A model generated the notes under the pieces. The model searched no databases, was not told where the DNA came from, and saw only the letters and a program-made list of their open reading frames with translations. Shown here in pieces: positions 1 to 11,600 of a DNA stretch of 64,000 nucleotides. The position numbers and the translations under genes are program-made. The stretch covers positions 372,001 through 436,000 of the forward strand of contig WACJ01000046.1 of assembly GCA_008973525.1 (NCBI GenBank), in the 5' to 3' direction. The DNA comes from Stenopsyche tienmushanensis. Its lineage: Eukaryota > Arthropoda > Insecta > Trichoptera > Stenopsychidae. Position 1 is the stretch's first letter; every line of letters begins with the position of its first letter.

Positions 1-2566
1 TTTGGACGTAGGCAATTTCAATAAAAACATTTCTAAGGAAAAGATAATCATGTAGTGGTTTTTTATTTGAATTCCAAAAATTTTAAACTTGGAATAGGAT
101 AATTTGAATACAAGTTTTTGACATGAAAGGATCTAGGAGTGAATGACAAAATGATCGATATTTTTGATGTTATTTTAATTTATTATGCACGGCTTTATTA
201 AATACCTCAGTGTGTATTTTATTAGATTCGGAAAATCAGGATAAGCCTGAACCTATATACATATAATGAATATATATTATAATGAATTTTATTATACATC
301 CATGTAATTTGAAAAAGGGTAACATATTAGGTGCGCAGTTAAGATGTTTTTTTTAAGGGGCTAATTCATTTTAATTATTGTAACCTACATAGCAAATTTA
401 CTATAATGGACCCTATAAGAATTTAAAAAAATATATACATACTTTATTAATCGTCTCAGTATTCAATTTTTAGATTCATGAAATCTGGTTAAATCTTTTA
501 CAAAAACTAAATATTTTACACAATCTGAATTTGGACTCGAACCTTTATAAAAAATGGTCGTAAATGCAGCTTGTGATTTTTAGACATGCAATTATTAAGT
601 TCTTATAGGATTTTTATGGCTTGATCTTTTCTATTCACTAACGTATTTTGGACCTTTGATAATATCTAAACCAATACCAACAATATCAACAGAATGAACT
701 AGATTTAGTTCAAGGAAATTGTTTTTAACATTTTTAAAGAAAGATTGTCTGACCTGAATTAATCCAAATAATATGTTATTGATCATCATCCAATGGTTGT
801 GGTTTTTGGCAAAGAAAACCTTGCAAAATATGAATATGTAATGCTTTTGTTGAATATGTATGTATGTGAGGTATAAAATAATAATTTAGTCGTTAAATTA
901 CAGTCAGTACGACAAAGATTACTTTGTTCGAAAATGTATTGCTATGTAAAATTTTCAAATTAGCTGTAATATCATACGTATAATATCTTTTAATTATCAT
1001 AAAAATATCAACGATATTAAAAATACACACTGATCGATTGCCATTGACATTAATATTGACATTATTTTAATCTAAAAAATACTTCAATTCAGGAAAGAGT
1101 TAATATCGTTGGTCTTAATATTTATTTTTTTATCGCCAGTCTTTAGAATATAAGTCTTTAAAAATAGTTTTTTTTATAATATTTTCATCATATAATCTAT
1201 TCGAAATGCTTGATATTAGAAAAATGTCGTTGTCATATAAATTAATTCATGTAAAATTCCTAGAATATAAGCATTAATGCTTAATACCGCTCAGAAACTT
1301 TACTCGAGAGAATTTCTTGCTTTCATCGTGCAATAATATTAAAATTTCGTCATATTTTCACTTAAGTAGTTTTAATAACATCATAATTTCACTTCGCGGA
1401 AATCTTCAAGATGAAGCGCGAAACCACCGCTTTGATAACAGACTGGAGATGAAGACGACTTGTTTTCTTTTCATGGAATTTTAATATACTAATGATGAAA
1501 ATTCATATTAAAACGAGACTTCGTTTGAATAGTGCTCATTAAATCCTTACTTTATGGTGTAAAATGGCGCAAAATTAAAATATATATATGATGTATAATC
1601 TGAAAAAAATATTACAGTTATAACTTATTAAAAATATTGATTAAAAGTCTTTGATATTTTTGTCATTTATAAAGTTACGATACCTTTAAAGAAGAAAGTC
1701 CATATTTTTTTTAGGAAACCACTTACTATCGTATCTCTTTACTTTTAAAGTGGTTATTTGATTTTTTCCCGTATTTAGAGACTTAAATCATCTGAACTAT
1801 GTAGAGTTAACTTTAACGCATTTATCAATGAGGATCTACAAAGTATAATTACTGGAAATCAATTTTAATTATGGCGAAATGTTAAAGGATCTAATCAATT
1901 GTTGCTTATGGATCAATTTGCAATTTGAAAATATTTTTTAAATATATAAACGAATTGTGATATGCCTTAAGGTAATGGGTAGCGACTCATGTTAATATCG
2001 CCGTGGTTTCCGGAATGGGTTACCATTTTTCCCAAGAAATAACAATAAAAATGTTAATTGCAGCAATTAGTAATTAAACTAGGTTTTTACGAGTATATAT
2101 TAAAATACGATAATGTTCGCTGCTTAAAGAGGACTGTTTGCAACTTTTGCTTGTAGTTCAGAAAGGATAGAATGCGATTGAAAAAATAAATAGTTTATAA
2201 AAAAGAAAATAAGCGACTACGTCTCGATATTCTAAATGAAGCTATATATTTTAAGCTTTTTACCACATTGCTTGGTGTATTGCTAAATAAATGAAACATA
2301 AAGTAGCTGTTTGTAATCGTCCAAATCCATTATCAAAGTTGGTATGTAGTTTACTTTACAAGTGGATGAAACAACAGACAATGTGCAACTTATAGCCTAT
2401 AGAGAATATGCTGTTTTTTTTATTTGTTAGCTAATGTATATTTTTAGACGTTCTTTTCTAAAACAGAAGTTTTATCTTGTAATCGATCTACAGTGCAGAG
2501 ATTAAGGGTTGGTTACGTCTGATCAATTTGATTCTATGCTACAAAAATCTACATAAATCTTAATTA
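1..2566. other. AT-rich noncoding sequence, nothing recognised
   Basis: There is no open frame worth naming and no recognised repeat family. Homopolymer-rich AT sequence dominates. It is presumably upstream of, or a 5' intron of, the dpr gene. Confidence 0.5.
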
Positions 2567-3608
2567 CAACAGAGCCTCGATTATTCGGATTTTCGATAAT
2601 TCAGATTGTTCAAAATAAAACAAAAAAATATATAATTTGCTGATTTGCACGTGAAGAATTGTGTCCACTTTTGCTCACGTACGTGATGGATTGCATATTA
2701 CTAAGCTTACTAATTTTTAATATCACAAGATGGAAGCTCAGAGCGAAAAGATCAGGAAATACAGACATTTAAGAGTATATTTTTTTGTGATTCATACAAA
2801 GACGATCAACTAGAGTCTAGTTACTAGACAGCCAATATCTGGTCCATTATTGTGTGTCATTGGAAAATCAATGAACCCCAGATGCTTTAAAAATACCAAA
2901 ATTCCACCGCTCGAATTTGATCATTTGATCATCAAAATGGTGAAGTTTTTAGACGATGGTGTGAAAAACAATTCATACCAGAAATGAAAAAATATCAATA
3001 CTCCATAGATAAAAGACAAAAAAACAACTAATACATCAGGGTGTAATAGAAACATTCAAACGTTTACATAGAAATCAGATGCTTCGATGATTATTGTTAG
3101 CAGACAAAAATAATGAAGAAACAGTTATCTATATGTGCTGAATGCGACGAAGAAGATGTAACCAAGTGGTTAAATTGCGATGCAAATGATTGAGTATTCC
3201 AAATTTTGAACGATGAGGAAATAATTAAAGAAATATCTGCCTCAGAAGAACAAGGTCGAGAAGACGAAGAAGAGATTTGCGAGGGAAGAGATATTGGTCC
3301 TATACATTCTGAAGCTTTTCTGTATTTAGATGTCACCATTAATGGTTTGAGAACCAAGAAGAGTGTAATTCAGATCAACTTATATATCTAAAGAGTATTC
3401 GCAATTTGGCAGCTTCTAAAAGAAGAGCTAGGCGCCAAATCGATAATATTAATAAAAAATAATTAATTATGTGGATGTATATATAGATAAATAAAATCAA
3501 TTCATACTTTATTTATTACTGTCAATTATGATTATTATCGATTATCCGGATTTTCGTTATCCGGGGTACTTTCATCCCCAATTAGTTCGGATAAACAAGG
3601 TTCTATTG
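2567..3608 (+). mobile_element. Tigger/pogo-type DNA transposon relic, internally deleted, with TIRs and TA flanks
   Basis: The left end CAACAGAGCCTCGATTATTC and the inverted right end (complement CAATAGAACCTTGTTTATCC) are imperfect terminal repeats, each flanked by TA (2565-2566, 3609-3610). Internally the + strand keeps pieces of a jerky/Tigger DDE transposase: IGKSMNPRCFKNTKIPPLEF (about 2850-2915), RWCEKQFIPEMKKYQ (about 2950-2998), HQGVIETFKRLHR (about 3030-3075) and a C-terminal acidic part (NDEEIIKEI, EEQGREDEEE, about 3200-3390). The stretch that should carry the second catalytic Asp (LLLDNAPxHP in relatives) is missing between the second and third pieces. Stops and frameshifts make it a dead copy, about 1.04 kb against the usual 2-3 kb. 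Confidence 0.8.
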
Positions 3609-3610
3609 TA

Positions 3611-4224
3611 CATGAAAAAAATAAAAATAGCACAAATAAAAAATAATTACTGTTCAATTCAATTTAATATTTTTTTACCGCTTATTTCTTTATGATATAC
3701 TTTATGATATTCAATAATTGGAGAAGAAGCATCGTCTTTGTTTCAACATACAATGAATTCACTTATATCAAACTTTATGGGGAGCGTAAATCCTATATTT
3801 ATTGTACCTGTAATAATTCCAGATATATATAAATATATGTATATTAAAATACATTATTTGGAATTATAGTTCAAACTAGATATAAAAATAAATGTATTGA
3901 ATTTAAAAATATAGTCAGGATTTTGCATTGATTTGAATCGGCTTTTATGCACTCAATGTAAATGGCTTTTAATGGAATATATAAAAGTTTTATCTTATCA
4001 AAAGCTCAATACGATTTCAATTTATTTTAAAATGCAGAGCTTTCATAAGTTTCGATTTACATGGGTGACTTTATCCCGTGCATAGAATATGTAGTTCAAT
4101 ATTTCACTTTTAATAAATCTCTTCGATTTGAAGGAGTCGAGCGGAAAGCATTGTTGGTGTACTTGCGGATATGCATTATTTAAAGCCAAGTGCTCATGTC
4201 TTCTTCATAGCCAAGTTGCTGCAG
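3611..4224. other. noncoding, nothing recognised
   Basis: This is AT-rich sequence between the Tigger relic and the hydrophobic candidate exon. No element ends or protein similarity were seen. Confidence 0.45.
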
Positions 4225-4478
4225 TAGACATTTATGTGACAACGACTTATTGAATTATTCACAATTTCTTCGGGTAGCGGAAGTATCCTACAGTACTCCC
4301 GTCGTCGCATTGATCCAGCGAGCGCTGCTTTTATTGGTGTTGTTTGTTTTTATTTCGATCCTTCCCATCCTCGGGAGCATTCATTTCGCAAACGGATACG
4401 ATTATTTAAAATTGAGCAGGGAAAATCAGTGTTTATGTTTTTGCCGATGCTTTGGGGCTGTATCCCCAGTTAAGGGTA
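4225..4478 (+). other. candidate upstream exon with a hydrophobic signal/anchor-like segment
   Basis: A frame open from 4211 encodes a strongly hydrophobic run (ALLLLVLFVFISILPILGS) followed by FANGYDYLKLSRENQ, in a patch with more G+C than its surroundings. An AG at 4223-4224 could be an acceptor. AGG|GTATGT at 4479 would be a good donor in phase 1, the phase needed to join the dpr exon at 8527. No in-frame ATG is visible, so a further 5' exon would be required. I do not recognise the sequence, and a chance frame is the main alternative. Confidence 0.2.
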
Positions 4479-4949
4479 TGTGCGAATCAATTTCGATGAC
4501 ATCCGTGTGAAATCCTTTTTGCAAAATAAATAAATCAATTCAGACACGATATATTTGATTTATTATTTCGAAACGGTTTCCGAAGCTCGCTTTATTTTGT
4601 TTCGGGTAAAACTGCTTCGATTATGTGAGTGGAGCTTTCGCTAACTGTTTTTGCGAAATATGCTGATTGGAAAGCTCGTTTATCAAACATAATTGAATTA
4701 CTTGCACGATGTGTTTTCGTAAAAAAGAAACTCAACTTCATAAGTATTGTATTTAGGGCACTCCACTATTATACGTTGAATGTCAACCCAAGCAAATAAA
4801 TAAAGTGAGTGAAATTAAAGAATAGACAATCAACAATTCATTGTATCAATTCAATTAAGAATGTTTCGTATAAAACCAAAATATCGATATTGGCTCCAAT
4901 CAATATAAAATTGTATAGTTTTGAATCCTATAAAAAATCTAGTTCTTCA

Positions 4950-5530
4950 GAGATCCGCGTAAAAAGGCAAGGAATTCATACAAAAATATAAAATAGGTTC
5001 TATCATATATTAAAAAAATCGCGTAAATGAAGTCTTTGGTTTTGATTTGATTTAAGTATAATTTCCGAAAAATCTGCGTAAAAAGATCCAAAGTTTGTTA
5101 TATTCAAAATATTTATTTAAAATATTTATTCAAAATTATATTTTCAAAATTGTAGTAATTGTAGTACATGTAATAGTTAACTAAATATTGTTTTTATTCA
5201 AATTGAAGATTTATTAATCCTCATTTTTGCTGCTGTTTTGCATCTTTCTAACCTGATATAACTGGTTCGAAATCACCTTTCTCATCAGATGAACTGGTCA
5301 ATTCTTCTTCATATTATGCACAAATAATTCGAAGGTTTCTTTAGGAAATTGAGAGCACGTTCGGGTATTAAAATAAGGCCAACTAATTCCTTTTCGGTTA
5401 TAATGTGATCGGTAAATAATTCTTCGATAACCTTACACCACAAAACGCATCAAAACAAAAAAACATATTTTCTTGACCGCGTTAAAGCGAAGCCGTGCAA
5501 AAAAGTACCGCTTAAATCGGGAGATAAGTG
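4950..5530 (-). mobile_element. possible second Tigger/pogo relic, poorly preserved
   Basis: The right end (about 5476-5525) has the pattern ACCGCGTTAAAGCG...CCGTGC...TACCGCTTAAATCGG, like Tigger-type terminal or subterminal sequence. Related GCGTAAA motifs occur at about 4957, 5020 and 5071. On the minus strand at about 5440-5330 a frame reads KVIEELFTDHIITEKELVGL, like the acidic C-terminal part of Tigger transposases, before stops appear. No terminal repeats or TA duplication could be defined, so the boundaries are guesses. Confidence 0.35.
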
Positions 5531-8526
5531 TATATTAAAATTATGATAATATAGAAATATTCTCTCAAATAGGTAACAATTTTTTTTGTTTTTCCTAACA
5601 CTGCATTTTTTCGACATTTTACTTTTATTAACATTATTTTATGCAACTCTTTTCATTGAGAAATTTCTTCCTCAAAATGTTTTCCAGCTCGAAATGTAGA
5701 TATTAAAGTAATAAAGATGTAGGCTTTAAATATTCCAGTAAGAATTTGGAATTATAAATGCTTGTCCTGGAGGATCCTGTTTTCAATATTATGCTGAAAT
5801 TTATGATGACTCCAACATTATTTAAAGACGATAATATTTCATCGATATAAATAAAATTAAATTGTGTGTTATATCTATAAAACCGATGTACGCGATCCCC
5901 ATAAGAGATATCGAAAGAGGTGGTGAATTTTATTTAACGATATTATATTTGTAAATCCTTCACAAACGGCCTTAAAACTTTCAAAATTATTCCATTATTT
6001 TATTTCGCAAATTGAATTTATTTTATTTTCAGCGTAATTAGAATCCGAAAGCCAATTTACTACAATAGTATTTGTTTATATAAAATATTATTTTTTATTT
6101 AACTTTAGTCTATCTGGAAAACAATAAAATCAGTCATTGCAATACATTTTACATACAAAAAAGAAATGAAATTTCAGAATATAGATTCATACAACTTATA
6201 TGGGTAAGACTGATCATTCTAAAGTTTGTTTTTTTTTTCGGTAGAATATGAATCAAAACATAATTAATCATTGTGATTGTTCGTTAAGAAAGCACTTAAA
6301 CCCATCACTTTTAGTCGTCCTGCCGTCCAATATTTAATATAGGTAATTCACATTTAAGAGTTTCCTTGACCAGAATATTCCCAATGGAGAGATCAGAACT
6401 GTGCGCACCGTAAAAACCGAGAATGGTAAAGTGGGGAACATTATTTTTTATCGGCATTATTTACTGTTGTTATAAAGGTTAGAACCAACGGTTTTTGGTC
6501 GTATTTATACAACGATCCGGATGTGCGCCTCTGAATTATTCATACGGCCTTTCGATGTAATAAAAATTATTGGATTTCGATATCAACTTGTACAGGAGGA
6601 GGCGTCCTGAACTATTCTGAGCCGATACAGGACCCTTAAGGTCGACGACTCTCGCAACATTTCGGTCGCATTGTAAACAGACGAAAGACGTGGTCTGGTT
6701 TCCCACAGGAAGTACACGCTGGCTGCTGAGGAAATGATAAACAAGCTCCGGGTGGAAAATAAAAACACTATTAATATTGATAGGAGGGGAACGTACGGAA
6801 ACTTTTCTGTAAACAAAATCGTAAGATGGACTATAAAATTGCTGTCTGCCAGCGGAAAATGAGTGATGATAAAAAATAGTTTCCAAAGCAATAAATTTCC
6901 GTATAGATTCTAGGTAATTTAATGCCGCGTCGTTAATTGTATAATTAGTATGATATAATAAACAAGAATAGAATGAAAAAAAATATATATATGATAAATG
7001 ACATACATAAATATAAAATTAAAAATAATTTATTAATAAAAATGTCGTTGTATTATGGTCTTAAGAATAGTACGAAGATGATCAGGTAGTAATGTCAAAT
7101 CGACTGTACAATGTCAAACTCTGTATTTTCGTTGGAAAGTCGACGGAAAGAAGACTACAACTTTCTGCGGCTAAGACTATTGGTCGAATTTATCTTCTTC
7201 TTTCATCTGCATTCCATCTTTGCGCATGCGCAAAAGAGCAGTAGGATACTAATTGCGATTAACATTATTTTTCCCACATTATAAACGCAAAATACTGAAT
7301 CGATATGAATACTTAAGGGAAGGAGAATGTGAAGAAGTGCATCGAAATTCAGCAATAACTTCTGAGAGATCTAATGTTGTGCCATTTCTGAATCTGAATA
7401 AGATGAATCACATACAATAAATTAATTTCAAGACTCTTTTGCATTCTGTTAAGGTTCGCATAGGGATCACTGGGCGGACAGCCGTGTACATTTTCTGAGG
7501 GTTTAGATCTATACTAGACCATTTAGATTATATAATTCTGATCGTGGAATTCCATATGTTGATTTGAGAGGCAATCATTTACTGTAGCACGAGGTATAAA
7601 CTCGAGATGGTTTGATACACATACCTTGTGACAACTTCTTGCAATTTCAACAGCTTTAAAACATTCTATAAATGTTTAAGGGGCGTCTCCGGAGTCTGCT
7701 ACAAACTCTACCAGGGCGTAGCACCGAAGTAAGGTCCCGTGGGTAGAACTGTAGTCTACAGTCGCGAGAGAGACTCCCCTAACACTCATAACGCAATCGG
7801 CCACATGAAGTTGATGAGCGATCATCAATTAGTGGTCATTATGTATATATTTTTGGACTTAACATGAATTATACATATTTGTGAGTATATTATTATGGAC
7901 AATTAGCAGATCTTAATATTACTCGGATCCGAAAAATTGTCCACCTAAAAATACGAATTATATATTTACCTCCTTATATATCAAAGACCATTGATATTTG
8001 AGCTTTCAGTTATATTCATTCCATATCCGAATTGTAAAAAAATACAGTTTGTAATAATTAAATTTTAGCTCAACTGTCCTGATCATTTTGGATAGATAAG
8101 TGTATTTATGTCTAATTAATTTGCATTCAAATTATGCAAGTATTAATAATTTAATGTTTCGTTTATTGCATCTTGCTTTCTTAGTTTTGGTTATCATTAT
8201 AACTATTATGATCATTATATTTAATGTATAACAAAGTAATCGACGAGTTGTAACAGTGTTTATGAGACACGTTTTAATACGTAACAAAGAAGCATTTGAC
8301 TAATGATATATATTATTTCTTTAAGTCTATTACAATTAAAAAGGTTAAAAAATCAAAATGTAGGTTTACTCTATATTAAAACGGATATTTGGTGATCGCA
8401 TTAGTGTAAAATATCCCACAATACTTTAAGAAGCTCCGATAATGTTCCTCCTATGACTATATGTGTCAAGTGCTTTCAAATTTAACCTAAGTATGTCTAA
8501 AGGGCTTCGTTTTCATTGTCGATTAG
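5531..8526. other. noncoding, likely dpr intron or upstream region
   Basis: Overlapping minus-strand frames of 116 and 102 codons at 6536-6891 have no recognisable motif, and two long frames on the same strand over the same bases argue that neither is selected. A patch with higher G+C at 7680-7800 (GGGCGTCTCCGGAGTC and nearby) has no recognisable identity. Confidence 0.45.
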
Positions 8527-8681
8527 GTCTTTTGGGAGCAGCCGGAGGATCAACAGCAGAGTACGAAAAGAGACACGCAGTCAAGAGATTTTCGGGCCTT
8601 TACACGGGTCCCTATTTTGACCCTTCAACAGCCACAAATATAACAACACAGCTCGGGACCCATGCCTACCTGCCATGCAAG
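8527..8681 (+). CDS. dpr: dpr exon: N-terminal linker and start of Ig1
   Basis: It encodes GGSTAEYEKRH, then GPYFDPSTATNIT and the first Ig1 cysteine (YLPCK). The donor is AAG|GTAAGC at 8682, a near-consensus site in phase 0. The acceptor is less certain. I chose the AG at 8525-8526 after a pyrimidine-rich stretch, which gives a phase-1 start. AGs a little further in, near 8540 and 8559, are alternatives. The frame is open upstream to about 8463, but those residues (FKFNLSMSKGLRFHCR) do not look like Dpr sequence or a signal peptide, so I treat them as intronic. Confidence 0.85.
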
Positions 8682-11600
8682 GTAAGCAAAACAATATAAA
8701 TTTTTCACAAAGAGATGATTAATTAATAAGCCATGGAACGGAATTCACCCAAATGCTGAAATGTCCATCTAACCGTACCCTCTTCCAGTCGTAAATAAAG
8801 CAATTGTAAAATGGAAACAGAAGGACATTAAACCGACATTTAATCAGAATATATAGAACTTATTCGAACCATTAACTTATCATTCAGTAGTTTTAAAACA
8901 GCGAAACGCATTGCTTCGTTCAATTTCGCTACTGTTCGCATTTATTATTCAGTCTGAAAAAGTGTCTGCGTGATTTTCAGCGCCATTTCTAAAATTGATT
9001 TCTATCAGCTGACAAAATTGGTCGCAATAAAGTTTCAATTTTAATGTTAATAACAAAAGCTGTTTACACTTTTCCATTACGTGACGGGAATCGAACACGC
9101 AACCTCTTGTTTGGAAACCGCACCCTTTATCAATGTCACACGCTCGATACATTAAGAAGAAAAAAAGCCAACTTTTGAATGGATAAATTTACAGGCGGAC
9201 ATTTATATAAAATGTACATTCGTTCCTTTTTTTCAGGTCAAACAGCTGGGTAACAAATCTGTTTCCTGGATAAGAAGAAGGGATGCTCACATTCTTACGG
9301 TAGATCGATACACTTTTATAGCTGACGAACGGTTTCAGGCCTTTCTCGTGGAAGCGACGGATACTTGGACGTTACAGGTTATTTTTATTTTACACATGCG
9401 ATTTAATAAAAATATATATTAAATAAATGTATTACTTAAAAATATTTATTTTAATAGGTTAAATACGTCCAAGCACGGGATGCAGGACAATATGAATGTC
9501 AAGTTAGTACGGAGCCAAAGATGAGTCACTTCATTATGCTCAATGTTGTTGGTATGTTAATTTTGATTATTATTTAATATAATTTTTTAAAATTTCATTG
9601 CCATATTTAATAGTATTTATGCAATTATATGCTAAAGTAAAAAATCAAAACGTTCAACGAATATCTGTGGAATAAAGTATTTTATTGCTGTTAAAGTATT
9701 ATTTATTTACTCATTTGTTATGCAAGGATATCATTCTTAAAAACCATTTACGAGAATGGGGATATTACAAATCAAGAGCAAAAAAATATTGTTGTGAAGT
9801 CATTTAGTATTTATTTTTAGTACATTTTTGCGGGGAATGTTAATTTTAGTCAGTCAAGTTGGAAAAAATAATGTTTTATAATATACATAATTTGAACATA
9901 TAATATAAGTTCAAATTAAAGATTTATAAGATTCAAATAGTTCATCAATAATTTGGCGTGCAATTATGAAAAGTCACAAACGTGCCTAGGGTAGCGATTT
10001 GGGTCACACTGTCTGTCGAAGAAAACTAGGGCACTTACTGTTAAAAGAGTTAAGCAAGTCCTCATATATCGGAATCTTATGAGCTTCCATATTTAAAGCG
10101 ATTTTGAGTATCTATTTAAAGTATGAACAGTTTGAAGATATTGGAAATCTTTAATTGGATGAAATGAGTAATTTGGAGAATCAAATTTTAGTTTGGTGAA
10201 GTTGTAACATTTCAATTTGGCAATATGCTCCGAGAAAACACCCATCAGTTACTATATCATAATTTAAGAAAGCTTAATAAATATCACTTTTATCAATAAA
10301 TGTCAATTTAATCCATTTTGTTATAATTTTTTTGGATTATTTGAATGATCCAAAAACCTCGATAATTTTACAGTAAATCATGATTATGTGTAAATAAAGT
10401 TTAAATATGATCAGGTTTAAAATTAATTCGTAATTTACTCAATTATGTATATTTTTGTCATGGAAATTTAAAAAAATCATTATGGATGAATCAATCAAAA
10501 CATCAAAATCATGTTTTATTATATAAAGTGCGTTAGATGTCACACCATTGTGGAACACCTATTTTAATTCAGCATTAAAAAAAGGATTAGTATTAGGATG
10601 TCCCATAAGTTTCTTTCGTTTTTATTTTAAGAAAAAAATAAACAATAATTTGTATTACATCAAAATTTATTGAATAATATATGATCCATTCTGTTCTATT
10701 ACCTTTCTCCATTTCTCCGGAAGCCTCATAATGCCTTCTTGCCAAAAAAATCCCAGGTTTGTTGGCAAAATAATGATCAAGGCACATTTTTTTAATTAAA
10801 ATTTTTACCACGTAAAGAATTTTTCAATGAAAGAAATAAATAATAATCTGAAGGGGTAATATCGGAGAGTATGGAAGATGAGGTTAAACATCCCAGTCAA
10901 ATGATAATAATTTATTTCTGACAAGCAAAGACACATGAGGCCTGGCGTCATCGTGATGAAAAACAACACCTCGTCTGTTCGCCAATTCTGGCCGTTTTCT
11001 GGCAATTGCATCCTTCAGATTGTTTAGTTGGAAACAATATTTTGTTGAATTGATCGTTTTACCTTGCTAGAGTAGCTCATAATAAACTACCCCCTTCCAG
11101 TCCCACCAAATGCATAGCAAAACTTTTTTTGGGTGTATTCCAGGTTTAGCTACAGTTAAAGCTTCTGTACCCTTGGTCCGAGACCGTTTACGTTGGATAT
11201 TCTCATAGAGTATCCAACTTTCATCTCCAGTGACAAGTCTCTTCAAAAAAGATTGGCTATTATGTCGTTGAAGAAGAATATCGCATGTTGAAATACGCTG
11301 AAGTTTATTTGAGTCAGTCAATTCATAAGAAAGCCACACATCTGAACGATTGATGTAATCCAATTTTGTCAGATGATTGAAATCAATCAGTTTTAATAAA
11401 TTTATTAACGTTACCACGAACATACAGACAATAGAAGATGAAATGTAGTTTTTATATTTTATTAAGATAATTTATTAGCTGAATATATAATAGTTTATTG
11501 ATCTCTGGAAAATATTGAATGAGATAGTTCAATATTAAACATTGAAAAGTTTTAATTTCGCGTGTTTATAAGTTTATTTAATACGAATAAACAAAAACGT

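Noticed and set aside
4809..4991. 60-codon + frame before the second possible Tigger relic
   Set aside because: Its Lys/Ile/Ser-rich, low-complexity translation overlaps the CCGCGTAAA-type repeat words and shows no protein signature.
6536..6891. Overlapping 116- and 102-codon frames on the minus strand
   Set aside because: Two different frames over the same bases with no motif; typical of chance.
8463..8526. Upstream extension of the first listed dpr exon as a start codon region
   Set aside because: The frame opens without an ATG at its left end, and the residues do not resemble a Dpr leader. The internal ATG at about 8492 would give no signal peptide.
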